NCBI GenBank assembly: GCA_017548765.1
Contig: JAFYZH010000063.1
Location: 50,190-114,189 of the forward strand
From: Lachnospiraceae bacterium
Lineage (GTDB): Bacteria > Bacillota > Clostridia > Lachnospirales > Lachnospiraceae
Direction: 5' to 3'
Length of the DNA: 64,000 nucleotides
Part shown: positions 1 through 8,751 of the stretch, piece after piece
Layout of the letters: each line of letters starts with the position of its first letter
Numbering within the stretch: position 1 is the first letter of the stretch
Notes under the pieces: generated by a model
Told to the model about the DNA's origin: nothing
Seen by the model: only the letters and a program-made list of their open reading frames with translations
Database searches by the model: none
Translations under genes and position numbers: made by a program

Positions 1-2
1 TT

Positions 3-308
3 ACCAAGCGTAACATCTTCTACAGGACGGACGACATGAAGACGCCCATGGTGGATGTGATGCTGGGAACGTTCTATCCGCCGGATCCGATCAAGATCGG
101 AGCACATATGATCGTCTACGCTCTTCGGGTCCTAGGCTGCGAGCCCGGCTCCGGGGCAATGCAGGCCGGCTATAAGGTACTCGACGAGCATAAACTGGAA
201 AACGGACGCTATGTTCTGACGGCATCGAAGAGTGTGCCCGCGTTTAAAGCAGGTAATGTAGGCGAAGAGAACAAATGGGTTACGCTGTATGCGTACCTGG
301 CCAGATGA
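3..308 (+). CDS. Unidentified protein, C-terminal part (5' end outside window)
   Basis: The reading frame is open from the first complete codon to a TGA at 306-308, so this is the C-terminal ~101 residues of a longer protein. An internal ATG at 36 exists but has no ribosome binding site before it, and the frame upstream is open, so the true start is outside the window. I do not recognise the family. The piece contains a stretch rich in Pro/Gly (LGTFYPPDPIKIG) and no obvious catalytic motif, membrane segment or metal site. It ends 33 bases before the following kinase-like gene, which has its own ribosome binding site, so the two may share a transcript. Confidence 0.6.
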   Translation, partial: TKRNIFYRTDDMKTPMVDVMLGTFYPPDPIKIGAHMIVYALRVLGCEPGSGAMQAGYKVLDEHKLENGRYVLTASKSVPAFKAGNVGEENKWVTLYAYLAR

Positions 309-341
309 CGATTGGATTTATGAGATAAAGGAGAACGATTA

Positions 342-1337
342 TTGGACCAATTCATTGAAAATGTGAAGAAACTGTATGGCTTGAAGGATTATGAATTAAG
401 CGTAGTATCCGGTCATGAAGGTGGGCGCAATCTTGTGTACGTGTGCTTCAAAGCGGGGGAGCCGGAGTATGTGTTAAGGCTTTCCTTGCTGGGTGACAGA
501 AGTGCGGAAGAGTATTACGCCGAGGCGGAATTCGTACACTATCTGGCAGATAACGGCGCCCCGGTGGCGGATGTGATCCCTTCTTCCAACGGGAAACTCG
601 TGGAAGCATTTTCCGCGGACGGAAAAGAGTGTTTTGTGATGCTGTTTTCCTACGCCAAAGGAATGTTGATCTCGGACAATGGATACAGGTACCGGGAGGG
701 CGCTCCGCTGGAAGAGTATTTCTTTAATACCGGTAAGACGTTGGGCGCGATCCACAGGCTGTCCAAGGAATATAAGCCCGTGAATAAAAGGCCGGAGTAC
801 TTCGACAAGTACAACCGGGAGTATATCGACGCATTGATCCCGGATGAGTACGAAGAACTGAAAAAAGCGATCGGGGAGCGTCTGGACGACTTTTGCAAGT
901 TGCCTGCAGATGAAAGCGTTTACGGATTGGTCCACTTTGATTTCAGTGACGGAAACTATCACATTGACATGAAGACCGGGGATATCACGGTATTTGATTT
1001 TGATAACTGCATGTATTGCTGGTATATGTTCGATCTGGCGAACCTCTGGACTCATGGGATCGGTTGGTTTCAGTATGAACCGGATGGCGAAAAGCGCATG
1101 GAGTACATGAAAGGCTATTTTGATACGGTGGTGGCCGGATACCGGAGCGAGACCGAGGTATCCGACGAAATGCTTTCGCAGCTTCCGCTGTTCATCGACA
1201 TGGTTCTGATCGAGAACATCGTCGATGAGTTTGAGTGCTGCGCACGCGAAGGAGAAGAGTTGGATCCCGAAGATATCGAAGATGCCGCAGAATGCCTGAT
1301 CGAGCATATACCATATGCAGGGTATGGGGAAATGTAG
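342..1337 (+). CDS. Aminoglycoside phosphotransferase/choline-kinase-like protein
   Basis: 331 residues with the fold signature of the APH/choline kinase superfamily, which transfers the gamma-phosphate of ATP to a hydroxyl of a small molecule. The catalytic loop is visible as HFDFSDGNYH (pattern HxDxxxxN, about residues 199-208), followed by the metal-binding FDFDN. The start is a TTG at 342, supported by AAAGGAGA about 6 bases upstream; no better in-frame ATG is present. The substrate cannot be told from sequence; members of this broad family are often labelled aminoglycoside kinases without evidence of resistance. Two further members of the superfamily lie at 5003 and 61827. The next gene, a methyltransferase, begins 23 bases downstream. 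Confidence 0.8.
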   Translation: MDQFIENVKKLYGLKDYELSVVSGHEGGRNLVYVCFKAGEPEYVLRLSLLGDRSAEEYYAEAEFVHYLADNGAPVADVIPSSNGKLVEAFSADGKECFVMLFSYAKGMLISDNGYRYREGAPLEEYFFNTGKTLGAIHRLSKEYKPVNKRPEYFDKYNREYIDALIPDEYEELKKAIGERLDDFCKLPADESVYGLVHFDFSDGNYHIDMKTGDITVFDFDNCMYCWYMFDLANLWTHGIGWFQYEPDGEKRMEYMKGYFDTVVAGYRSETEVSDEMLSQLPLFIDMVLIENIVDEFECCAREGEELDPEDIEDAAECLIEHIPYAGYGEM

Positions 1338-1360
1338 AGTGGAATCGTAGGAGAGGATTT

Positions 1361-2299
1361 ATGGATAATTATAGTGAAAAAATATCAGAACGTATGTGGA
1401 ACCAGCCTGACAAAGGTGAACTGGAAGCCGAGCGAGAAAAGACATTTATAGATGACATTGTTCAGAAAGCGCATATTGAACGTGAGCTCCTGCAATCTCT
1501 TGATGGGATCAGTACTGCATTTGACGGCGGGGCAGGATGCGGAAGATTTTCTATTCTACTTGCAAAACATGGAGTCCGCGTTACACATTTTGATATCTCA
1601 CAACCCATGATCAATAAAGCAAGGGAAATCGCAGAACGGGAAGGTGTTGCCGACAGGATCACCTTTGTAAAAGGAGCACTGGAAGATCTTTCTGCTTATG
1701 CAGATCGAAGTTTTGATCTTGTGATGTCATTTGATTCGCCGATCTCTTACACGTATCCAAATCATGAGAAGGTGATCGGAGAGCTGGTAAGGATCGCAAA
1801 AAAGCGAATCATGTTCAGCGTATCCAGCAGGTTAGGATCGGTAGCATATCTGTCGAACCCGATCCAGAAGAATCAGTTTATCCTGGATAAAAATAGTAAG
1901 GATTCGTGGGTTCAGTGGTGCTTAAGTAGCAGAGAACAGCTGATAGAGGGCTTTTCATTCAGTAAGGAGAGTGTAGTTAAGGCATACGAAACGGGACTTC
2001 TTGGAGATGTGGAAGAAACCAAAGAGGCTTATGACCGTGGGGAGGTCCCGTGGTGCGTCACCTATCATTTTATGCCGGATGAACTGGAAAATATCCTGAA
2101 GAAATATGGTGTGAATAATATTACTTTTGCCGGGCCCGGAGCCTATGCTCGCACTATACCGAACGAGATACTCGTAAAGATCATGAATGATCAGAAGCAG
2201 AGAGAAGATTTTCTGGAGTTTTGTCACATGTACGACAGTAATCCCTATGTATGCGGTATGGGAAAAGATAATCTGTTTGTGAAGGGAGAACGCGGCTGA
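1361..2299 (+). CDS. Class I SAM-dependent methyltransferase
   Basis: 312 residues. The SAM-binding motif I appears as FDGGAGCGRFS (about residues 51-61), followed by the acidic end of strand beta2 in THFDISQPM, the arrangement of Rossmann-fold methyltransferases. Substrate unknown. The frame is open upstream, but the ATG at 1361 is preceded by AGGAGAGG at the right distance and the upstream extension is Arg-rich shadow translation of the preceding gene, so I take 1361 as start. It sits between a kinase-like gene and an AraC regulator in a run of + strand genes with short gaps and probably belongs to the same transcript as its upstream neighbour. Confidence 0.8.
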   Translation: MDNYSEKISERMWNQPDKGELEAEREKTFIDDIVQKAHIERELLQSLDGISTAFDGGAGCGRFSILLAKHGVRVTHFDISQPMINKAREIAEREGVADRITFVKGALEDLSAYADRSFDLVMSFDSPISYTYPNHEKVIGELVRIAKKRIMFSVSSRLGSVAYLSNPIQKNQFILDKNSKDSWVQWCLSSREQLIEGFSFSKESVVKAYETGLLGDVEETKEAYDRGEVPWCVTYHFMPDELENILKKYGVNNITFAGPGAYARTIPNEILVKIMNDQKQREDFLEFCHMYDSNPYVCGMGKDNLFVKGERG

Positions 2300-2321
2300 T
2301 GAGAGAGGATTACGAGAAGAA

Positions 2322-2936
2322 GTGAAGGCGGATAAGATTCAATTTATCGAAGACAGGTCAACAGGGATAGAGGTCGTAAGTCTGGAGCAGGTTCAGATCA
2401 CCTATCCTCCTCATACGCACGTGGATCATTATGTATTTGGGATCGTGACGGAAGGAACGATCCGGATCCGCATAGATGACCAGTGTTACGAATGCACGGA
2501 GGGAGAGTATTTCTCGGTGCTTCCGGATGTCAGGCATTCGATCGAACCCAAAACAGAACATTATTCCATGATCACCACATGCATCCCGAAGACCGACGAG
2601 ATCAAGAAGGATCTGGATGTTATAAAAAGAGAGATCATTGGTAATCCGGAACTGGAACTCAGCATTGCCCAGATGTCCCAAAAGGTCAATATCAGTTCCT
2701 ACCACATGATACGCAAGTTCTCGGATGAAAACGGCCTTACACCGCATAAGTTTCAGATGCAGTGCCGGGTCCGCAAGGCGCAGCAGCTACTCCGCGAGGG
2801 GCATAAGGTGGTCGATGTGGCCTACATGGTCGGCTTCTGCGATCAAAGCCATCTGGACCGGGTGTTCAAAAAACAAGTCGGGATATCGCCTGAACAATTT
2901 GCAAACTCCGCAATTTCATCCAATGCCGACGCGTAA
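2322..2936 (+). CDS. AraC-family transcriptional regulator (cupin + HTH)
   Basis: 204 residues. The N-terminal ~95 residues form a cupin-like sensor (HTHVDHYVFG with metal-ligand-like histidines; a Glu-Gly turn; LPDVRHSIEP). The C-terminal ~100 residues are a double helix-turn-helix of AraC type, ending in the typical signature DVAYMVGFCDQSHLDRVFKK followed by GISPEQF. Start is GTG 2322 with a purine-rich AGAAG upstream; weak. The following gene is a lone cupin protein 47 bases downstream, a plausible target or functional partner. Which ligand is sensed is not visible. Such small cupin-AraC proteins usually activate adjacent operons in response to a small molecule. Confidence 0.85.
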   Translation: MKADKIQFIEDRSTGIEVVSLEQVQITYPPHTHVDHYVFGIVTEGTIRIRIDDQCYECTEGEYFSVLPDVRHSIEPKTEHYSMITTCIPKTDEIKKDLDVIKREIIGNPELELSIAQMSQKVNISSYHMIRKFSDENGLTPHKFQMQCRVRKAQQLLREGHKVVDVAYMVGFCDQSHLDRVFKKQVGISPEQFANSAISSNADA

Positions 2937-2983
2937 GTTTTTGATATGATCGTCCTATCAAAATCAAAGAAAGGACAATCATT

Positions 2984-3373
2984 ATGAAAGACATGGTTTT
3001 TGAGGCATTTAACAATGGACGTTTTGTGATCCCGGGGGAGCAGAGAGCATTCGATGCGATCCCCTGGTCGAAGCATCCTACATTCGAGGGCGTTGAACTG
3101 AAGCACATCGTGACGGCGAAAGAGACCGGAGGCTCCTATAGTTTCCATCTGGTCAGGATCGCGCCGGGAAAAAGCATCCTGGATCACATTCATGATCCTC
3201 AGTTGGAAACGCATGAAGTGATCGCGGGAAATGGTACATGCATCAATGATGGTTGTGAGATCGAGTATGTTCCGGGAGTGATCTCGGTCATGCCGCCTAA
3301 GGTACACCACGAGGTGCATGCCGGCGATGACGGGTTGTATCTGTTTGCCAAGTTTATGCCCGCTCTGTGCTGA
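2984..3373 (+). CDS. Single-domain cupin protein
   Basis: 129 residues forming one cupin barrel: DHIHDPQLETHEV holds the first motif (HxH...E...H type metal ligands) and MPPKVHHEVHAGDDG the second. Single-domain cupins bind a divalent metal and serve as isomerases, dioxygenases or small-molecule sensors; the actual reaction cannot be assigned here. Ribosome binding site AAAGGA lies just upstream of the ATG. The gene follows an AraC regulator that also has a cupin sensor, suggesting the two handle a related ligand (inference). A strong hairpin terminator follows at 3424-3448, so this is the end of the first transcription unit. Confidence 0.75.
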   Translation: MKDMVFEAFNNGRFVIPGEQRAFDAIPWSKHPTFEGVELKHIVTAKETGGSYSFHLVRIAPGKSILDHIHDPQLETHEVIAGNGTCINDGCEIEYVPGVISVMPPKVHHEVHAGDDGLYLFAKFMPALC

Positions 3374-3423
3374 TATTGTGTATTTGTTTGATCAACAGGA
3401 ACATAACGGAATACACGTGCTTG

Positions 3424-3448
3424 AAAAGGTCCCTGCCCGGGGCTTTTT
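3424..3448 (+). terminator. Rho-independent terminator after the cupin gene
   Basis: A 10-pair hairpin (AAAAGGTCCC pairing with GGGGCTTTTT, one G-T wobble in each half) with a TGCCC loop and a T-rich 3' side. Confidence 0.75.
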
Positions 3449-3472
3449 CTTGTTGTATAAAAATGCTGAAGG

Positions 3473-3501
3473 TATACAGGCCTGGGGATTTGTGGTATAA
3501 T
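3473..3501 (+). promoter_or_regulatory. Probable extended -10 promoter for the phosphatase gene
   Basis: TATAAT at 3496-3501 is preceded by TGG (extended -10). The -35 region (TATACA) is poor. It lies between the terminator at 3424 and the gene at 3556. Confidence 0.5.
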
Positions 3502-3555
3502 AATCTTTAACACTTGTAACCTCGAGGCTATAGACAGAGATATAGAAGGATGATC

Positions 3556-4131
3556 ATGATACTATTAATGCGACATGGCAAAGATGATGCTTCCAGGCTG
3601 GGCGGATGGAGTGATGCCGGCCTTACACAAAGCGGAATAGAGCAAGTTAAAAATGCTTGTAAACGGTTTGCGGACAATGCGTATGATATCCGGCATATTT
3701 TTGCCAGCGATCTGCAGCGCGCAAAGGAAACCGCCGATATCGTGGCCAAACAGTTAGAACTGCCGGTCCAATACCTAAAAGCATTCAGAGAGACGAATAA
3801 CGGGGATTTGGCAGGCATTTCTAAGATAAGGTTCAAAAAGGAGTATCCCGGACTGTATTATTCTGCCTTAGGATGGGAGCAACAATACCCCAATGGAGAA
3901 AGCCCGAGGCAGTTTTATGAGCGTATCAAAGATGCCTGGGCTGAATTTAAGAGCACAACTTCAACGCTAGAGGGCAATATACTCTTGGTCACACATGCCG
4001 GTGTTATTGATATCATCTGTTGCATAGAAGCCGGGCTTCCGTACACCAACAAGGAAGGCCGCTTCCTTATCGGCCACGCGGAGATCATTGACCCCCAAAA
4101 ACGAATTCGAGATCTGCAGGAGAAGAAATGA
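3556..4131 (+). CDS. Histidine phosphatase family protein
   Basis: 191 residues of the phosphoglycerate-mutase-like histidine phosphatase superfamily. The catalytic LLMRHG is at the very N-terminus, followed by LTQSGIEQ, the SDLQRAKETA segment with the second phosphate-binding Arg, the FRETNNGDLAG acid region, and the C-terminal catalytic VTHAG. An ATG at 3550 is also possible, but AGAAGGA at 3544-3550 is better spaced for 3556. The substrate is not predictable; relatives include alpha-ribazole phosphatase and broad-specificity phosphatases. No cobalamin genes are near, so a CobC role is not supported. It has its own promoter and is followed by a nucleoside phosphorylase gene. Confidence 0.85.
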   Translation: MILLMRHGKDDASRLGGWSDAGLTQSGIEQVKNACKRFADNAYDIRHIFASDLQRAKETADIVAKQLELPVQYLKAFRETNNGDLAGISKIRFKKEYPGLYYSALGWEQQYPNGESPRQFYERIKDAWAEFKSTTSTLEGNILLVTHAGVIDIICCIEAGLPYTNKEGRFLIGHAEIIDPQKRIRDLQEKK

Positions 4132-4204
4132 ATATACGTAGACTCGCAAAACCGGATCACTATTGTCCATATGGAGAAGGAACTACTAACGGAGGTGATA
4201 AGTC

Positions 4205-4966
4205 ATGATCACAGATTCATTTGATAAAAATACAGAGGAGATCCTCAAGGTCTGGAAGAACGAAGATGCTAAGAAAGTGGATGCGTGCATCCTGACGTTT
4301 TCGAACGAGATATTCCAGTATGTGCTGGAAGCATTTGACTGTGAAAAGATCGGAGATCTGTATTCCACGAACGGTCCTAAACCGATCTATGGTTTTACGT
4401 ATAAGGGAAAAGAATTCGCCGTGTATATGTCCTTCATCGGAGGCCCCGGATGCGTGGCAGATATGGAAGACACCATGTCCATCATCAACACGGATAAGTA
4501 CATCGTGTTCGGAGGCAGCGGATGTCTGAATAAAGAGATTGCGAGAGGCAGAGTCATGGTACCGACAGAGGCTTATCGTGATGAGGGAACCTCGTATCAT
4601 TTCGCTCCGGCATCGGACTATATCGATGTGAAAAACAGCGATGTGGTAGCCGCATTCATGGAGGAAGCAGGCCTGCCGTTTATTCAGGGAAAGACCTGGA
4701 CGACAGATGCGCCGCACCGTGAGACCAGGGGCAATTTCGAAAAAAGAAAGAGTGAAGGTTGTATCTCTGTCGAGATGGAGTGCGCGGCCGTGCAGGCTAT
4801 GTGCGACTTCAGAGGATTAAACGTTTACTACTTCCTCACCTCTGGAGATCTTCTCGATGCACCGAAGTGGGATGCACGAATGGAGAAAAACCAGAAGAAA
4901 CATACACAGCACGACCCGGGACACTTTGATATCGCCCTGGAACTCGCGTGCTATGTGACGGATTGA
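4205..4966 (+). CDS. Nucleoside phosphorylase (PNP/UDP family)
   Basis: 253 residues. Family features are the phosphate/glycine-rich FGGSGCLNKEI segment, GRVMVPTEAYRDEGTS, and the ribose-binding VEMECAAVQAM near residue 190, where the ME-E of the family binds the ribose hydroxyls. These enzymes cleave nucleosides with phosphate to a base and ribose-1-phosphate; purine versus uridine specificity is not clear from the motifs. GGAGGTGATAAGTC gives a very strong ribosome binding site before the ATG. It is 36 bases upstream of a kinase-like gene. Salvage of nucleosides is the likely role. Confidence 0.85.
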   Translation: MITDSFDKNTEEILKVWKNEDAKKVDACILTFSNEIFQYVLEAFDCEKIGDLYSTNGPKPIYGFTYKGKEFAVYMSFIGGPGCVADMEDTMSIINTDKYIVFGGSGCLNKEIARGRVMVPTEAYRDEGTSYHFAPASDYIDVKNSDVVAAFMEEAGLPFIQGKTWTTDAPHRETRGNFEKRKSEGCISVEMECAAVQAMCDFRGLNVYYFLTSGDLLDAPKWDARMEKNQKKHTQHDPGHFDIALELACYVTD

Positions 4967-5002
4967 GTTCGTCGGAGAAAGCAAGGATGAAGAACAACGA
5001 GC

Positions 5003-5917
5003 ATGGATGAGAGAAAACTTCAAGAGATACTGAAATGGAATTATGGGATAGAAGCTTCTTCTCTGGAACTCTTAAGAGAGGGAGGAAGTCATACCTATGT
5101 TGTGAATGGTGAGAAGAAATACCTGCTTAAGGTCATCGGCTCCGCGTTTGCGGATACTGCAAAGCAGTCGGTGGAGGTTATGAGGTATCTGGAAAAGTGT
5201 GGCTTTCCGGTCCCCGCGACGATCCTGACGAAGGACGGAGAGGTGATCTTCCGTGCGGAGGTCGAGGGCGAGGAAAACCTTATCACGCTGATGGAGTACA
5301 TCGAGGGAGAAGAACCGGATCTGGAGGAACAGGCAAAAAATGTCGGAGCACTGGTGTCAGCACTTCATGAGTTGATGAAGCATTGTCCTGTTGAGCCGGT
5401 TACGCATGGAAAAGCGTTTTTTCTCGAACGCTATCTGGAGTTTCTGCGCAAGAAAAACTATCCGCAGATCGCTGCTTACGAGGAACTGGCAGGGCGCCTG
5501 TGGGAGAAGGTGAAGGATCAGCCGTGCGAGATCTGCCATGGGGATCTGCACAGGGGAAATCTTCTCCAGAGGGCGGATGGTAAGATCTACCTCGTCGATT
5601 TTGATACAGTCTGCCGTGCGCCCATCATGTTTGACATTATGGTGATGTGCGATATGACGGACTATTTCAGGCTGAAACCGGAAGACGTCGAGCTTACAAA
5701 AGAAGTGTACCGGAAGTTTCTTTCCGGGTATACGAGATACCAAGCACTCAGTCGTGAAGAGGTGCTTTCCTTTACGGACTGGGTGGCGATCCGGCATTTC
5801 CAGCTTCAGGCGACGATCCTGGAAATACATGGGATCGATTGCATCGATGAGAGATTTATCGACTATCAGCTGTACTGGCTGAATCAATGGCAGGAGAGCG
5901 CGAAAGGATTAATATGA
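5003..5917 (+). CDS. Aminoglycoside phosphotransferase-like kinase
   Basis: 304 residues, second APH-superfamily member of the window. The Brenner-type catalytic loop is CHGDLHRGNLL (about residues 179-189) and the metal-binding site VDFDTV follows about 13 residues later. An N-lobe ATP-binding region with GGSHTYVV and KYLLKV (likely lysine) is present. Substrate unknown; homoserine kinase-like, choline kinase-like and antibiotic kinase members share these motifs. The stop codon overlaps the start of the next gene (ATGA), so the kinase and a GNAT acetyltransferase are translationally coupled and probably act on related substrates (inference). Confidence 0.8.
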   Translation: MDERKLQEILKWNYGIEASSLELLREGGSHTYVVNGEKKYLLKVIGSAFADTAKQSVEVMRYLEKCGFPVPATILTKDGEVIFRAEVEGEENLITLMEYIEGEEPDLEEQAKNVGALVSALHELMKHCPVEPVTHGKAFFLERYLEFLRKKNYPQIAAYEELAGRLWEKVKDQPCEICHGDLHRGNLLQRADGKIYLVDFDTVCRAPIMFDIMVMCDMTDYFRLKPEDVELTKEVYRKFLSGYTRYQALSREEVLSFTDWVAIRHFQLQATILEIHGIDCIDERFIDYQLYWLNQWQESAKGLI

Positions 5918-6477
5918 TCTATCTTCAAACAGACAGACTGAAATTGAGGGATTATTCTGCGGATGATTTTGATGCTTACTACCGTTTAAAGACGGATGAG
6001 CAGACCATGTATTACATGCAGGATATCAAGTGCGATTCGATCGAACAGGCGAAAGAAGAGTTTGCGGGCGTGCTGGCGGATATGGTGAAGGAAGACCGCA
6101 AATTCTATTTCCTTCACATGGAGTTGAAAGATACACATGAGCAGGTCGGAAGCATCGGCTACACCGTTGTGGATCGCACGCCGGTCGGGAAGATCGTGCA
6201 TCTGGGCTACTTTACTTACCCTAAATTCTGGGGCAATGGATACACCTCCGAAGCGTTAAAACGTGTACTTGAATACGCATTCACGAAGGATGGTGTGTAT
6301 CGGGTAACGACCGGTTGCCTGGCGGAAAATAAAGGCTCGGAGCGCGTCATGCAAAAGAACGGCTTGATCAAAGAAGCCGAGCACAAAGACTATGAGTGGC
6401 ACGACGGGAAGATGAAAGACCGCCTGGAATACCGACTGCTTAGGCAGGAGTGGGAGAAACTGAACCCGCAGGAGTAG
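5914..6477 (+). CDS. GNAT family N-acetyltransferase (RimJ/RimL-like)
   Basis: 187 residues. It begins IYLQTDRLKLRDYS, typical of the ribosomal-protein/antibiotic acetyltransferase branch, and has the acetyl-CoA loop region HLGYFTYPKFWGNGYTSEAL (the Q/RxxGxG/A equivalent is WGNGYT). The ATG at 5914 overlaps the previous stop as ATGA, with GAAAGGA upstream; an earlier in-frame ATG at 5887 lies inside the kinase gene and is less likely. RimJ-type proteins acetylate N-terminal amines of proteins or antibiotics; which applies here is unknown. Confidence 0.85.
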   Translation: MIYLQTDRLKLRDYSADDFDAYYRLKTDEQTMYYMQDIKCDSIEQAKEEFAGVLADMVKEDRKFYFLHMELKDTHEQVGSIGYTVVDRTPVGKIVHLGYFTYPKFWGNGYTSEALKRVLEYAFTKDGVYRVTTGCLAENKGSERVMQKNGLIKEAEHKDYEWHDGKMKDRLEYRLLRQEWEKLNPQE

Positions 6478-6479
6478 TT

Positions 6480-7196
6480 ATGGAAACACAAGATATTTAT
6501 GAGATTTGGGAGAAGGATGGAAGCGGTGTGCTTACGACAGAGCCGCTGATCCTTACGGCTTGCAAGGCAGGAAAGATGGGGACGATCTTTTCGTATCCCG
6601 GTGGCTGCATCTACAAGACGGTATTTACGTATTTGTGCGGGAAGCCGGACGAAGGATTCCTCGCGGAACATCCGGACGTGCTCTATAACACCAGGCTGGT
6701 CTGCATGAGTCCGGAATGGGAAGAGTATATCCGGAAGATGCCGGTTCAGTTCGCTCTTCGGAGAGAGCTGATGAAGCCGCTTTCGGAAGAATCCGGTAAG
6801 AAACTAAGACCGCTTCCCGCGGGTTACAGCATCGGAGCTTTTACCGAAGAGGTATTTGAGAAGCATCCGTTCGACCAGGGACGGGGCTATTCGGATTATC
6901 AGGAATTTGCTGATCGGGCGACAGGCGCGGTCGTGCTGTTTGACGGTCAGGTCGTGGCTGCGTCATCGAGTTTCATTTCCTTCGACGGTCATCTGGAACT
7001 GGACGTATTTACTGAGCCGGAACACCGAGGCAAAGGACTGGCAGACCACTGCGTTTACGAGATGATCCGGCGGAGCCACAGCAGAGGTTGGACCGTGCAT
7101 TGGGATGCGCAGAACCCGATGTCGTCGAAGATGGCGATCGGGCATGGTTTCGTTCCGGAGGCCGAATACGCAGTGTACTGGCTGGAGAATCATTGA
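6480..7196 (+). CDS. GNAT acetyltransferase
   Basis: 238 residues, with a poorly conserved N-terminal half and a C-terminal GNAT fold. The acetyl-CoA-binding segment is EPEHRGKGLADH (RGKGLA matches R/QxxGxA), followed by WDAQNPMSSKMAIGHGF, a segment typical of the small Firmicute GNAT family with a long N-terminal domain. The start at 6480 follows CAGGAG and directly abuts the previous stop. It forms a three-gene run of acetyltransferases (5914, 6480, 7223) with tight spacing, so a common transcript is likely. Confidence 0.8.
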   Translation: METQDIYEIWEKDGSGVLTTEPLILTACKAGKMGTIFSYPGGCIYKTVFTYLCGKPDEGFLAEHPDVLYNTRLVCMSPEWEEYIRKMPVQFALRRELMKPLSEESGKKLRPLPAGYSIGAFTEEVFEKHPFDQGRGYSDYQEFADRATGAVVLFDGQVVAASSSFISFDGHLELDVFTEPEHRGKGLADHCVYEMIRRSHSRGWTVHWDAQNPMSSKMAIGHGFVPEAEYAVYWLENH

Positions 7197-7222
7197 CCGA
7201 TCAAAACAGGAGGCAGATGAAA

Positions 7223-7702
7223 ATGATCATCAGAGAATATGGACCTGAAGATATAGGGGCAATGATCCGCATATGGAATGAAGTCGTCGAGGAGGGGATC
7301 GCATTTCCCCAGGAGGAGTGTCTCACCATAGAGACCGGTGCGGCTTTCTTCGCTTCCCAGAGTTTTACGGGAGTTGCCGAGGACGACGGGAAGATCGTGG
7401 GATTGTATATCCTCCATCCCAACAACGTGGGCCGTTGCAGCCACATTTGTAACGCCAGTTATGCGGTGGCCTCCGATGTGAGAGGAAAACATATCGGCGA
7501 GAAGCTGGTCATGGATTGTCTGAAGAAGGGCAGGGAGCTGGGCTTTCGCGTGCTGCAGTTTAACGCAGTCGTGGAGAGTAACACGCACGCAAGGAATCTG
7601 TATGAGCGCCTGGGCTTTACGCAGTTGGGCACGATCCCGGGAGGCTTTCGCATGAAGGACGGACACTATGAAAACATCTGCCCGTATTACCATGAACTGT
7701 AG
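7223..7702 (+). CDS. GNAT family N-acetyltransferase
   Basis: 159 residues, a compact single-domain GNAT. IIREYGPEDIGAM is the usual beginning; the acetyl-CoA loop is VASDVRGKHIGEKL (RGKHIG), followed by VVESNTHARNLYERLGF, the typical alpha4 segment, and a GFRMKDG end. AGGAGG at 7208-7213 fits an ATG at 7223 (9-base gap) better than the in-frame ATG at 7217 (3-base gap). Similar to phosphinothricin/amino-group acetyltransferases, but substrate not predictable. Confidence 0.85.
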   Translation: MIIREYGPEDIGAMIRIWNEVVEEGIAFPQEECLTIETGAAFFASQSFTGVAEDDGKIVGLYILHPNNVGRCSHICNASYAVASDVRGKHIGEKLVMDCLKKGRELGFRVLQFNAVVESNTHARNLYERLGFTQLGTIPGGFRMKDGHYENICPYYHEL

Positions 7703-7749
7703 TTTTAAATTGGCAGAGATATTTGGAAGGTAAATAGGGAGTGGCGTTC

Positions 7750-8751
7750 ATGAAAACAGTTTTATTAGGTATATCCAATTACTGTGTTCCTTGTCATAAT
7801 TATTGTCGGTATTGCCTCCTTTCGTCATGTGGGAAGGCTTCCGGGATCGATTTTGACAGGGGACTTAAGTTCGCGGAAAGGGTCATAAATGAGTTGGCTG
7901 AGCTAAAGCCGGATATGACGTGCAACCACTATATCGGTTATTGTATGGACAGCCCGCGCCTTTTCGATTATATTGACTTTTGTAAGAAGTATTCATTGCC
8001 CAATGCTCGCTTTCTCCAGATGAACGGTTTTGCTTTCCGAACCGAAAATGAGATCGATGATCTGATGAAGAAGCTTCACGATGCCGGCGTTGAAATGCTC
8101 GATATATCCTTCTATGGAACCGGAGAGTACCATGATCGATTTGCCGGGCGAAAAGGCGATTTTGCGTTTTTGATGAACATGACCCGCTCTGCGATCAAAA
8201 ACGAGCTTCAAGTATGGGGTAGCGTTCCTTTGATCCGGGAAAACCTTGCACAAATGGTGGAATTACGTCGGATTCTGGATGATCTGGGGATAGAGAAGTA
8301 CTCCTATTTTCTTCCCCATAGCAAAGGCAGAGGCAGATCACTGGAGGATCAAAGAATCACAAAGTCGGAATTTGAGATACTTCCGAAATACATCAGGGAC
8401 TCATTTCAGAAGATCAGGCATATGACAGAAAAGGAATGGCTTGCTTCGGGAGAGATAACGGAACCTGAAAAACGAACGGTGATGTTGGTGCTGAAGCCGG
8501 ATAATATCGAACATTTTGAAGGAATGAAGGCTGCAGAAATCGTATATGAACTCGAAGCCATGGATGATACATTCAGAGCACAAATACCTTCTGCATCGGA
8601 ACTGGCTAAAAGGTATGGGCGCTCCGAGGGGCAAGAGTTATACAGATTTAAGGACCTGCTTCTTCGGTGGAGACAGGAATACATAAATGAATTCGGTTTA
8701 GACATATATGACATGCAGGATGAGACGCATCATTTCAGCATTCATATTTGA
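7750..8751 (+). CDS. Radical SAM protein
   Basis: 333 residues. The 4Fe-4S/SAM cysteine motif CHNYCRYC (Cx3Cx2C, residues 15-22) is close to the N-terminus, so this is a radical SAM enzyme generating a 5'-deoxyadenosyl radical. A second cysteine, CVPC, precedes it. No SPASM-like Cys cluster is visible in the C-terminal part. A GTG at 7741 is in frame, but AGGGA at 7736-7740 spaces better to the ATG at 7750. The substrate is unknown. No precursor peptide with Cys-rich core is obvious next to it, though a 43-codon frame overlaps its 3' end (8720-8851). Next gene is a GNAT-methyltransferase fusion. Confidence 0.8.
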   Translation: MKTVLLGISNYCVPCHNYCRYCLLSSCGKASGIDFDRGLKFAERVINELAELKPDMTCNHYIGYCMDSPRLFDYIDFCKKYSLPNARFLQMNGFAFRTENEIDDLMKKLHDAGVEMLDISFYGTGEYHDRFAGRKGDFAFLMNMTRSAIKNELQVWGSVPLIRENLAQMVELRRILDDLGIEKYSYFLPHSKGRGRSLEDQRITKSEFEILPKYIRDSFQKIRHMTEKEWLASGEITEPEKRTVMLVLKPDNIEHFEGMKAAEIVYELEAMDDTFRAQIPSASELAKRYGRSEGQELYRFKDLLLRWRQEYINEFGLDIYDMQDETHHFSIHI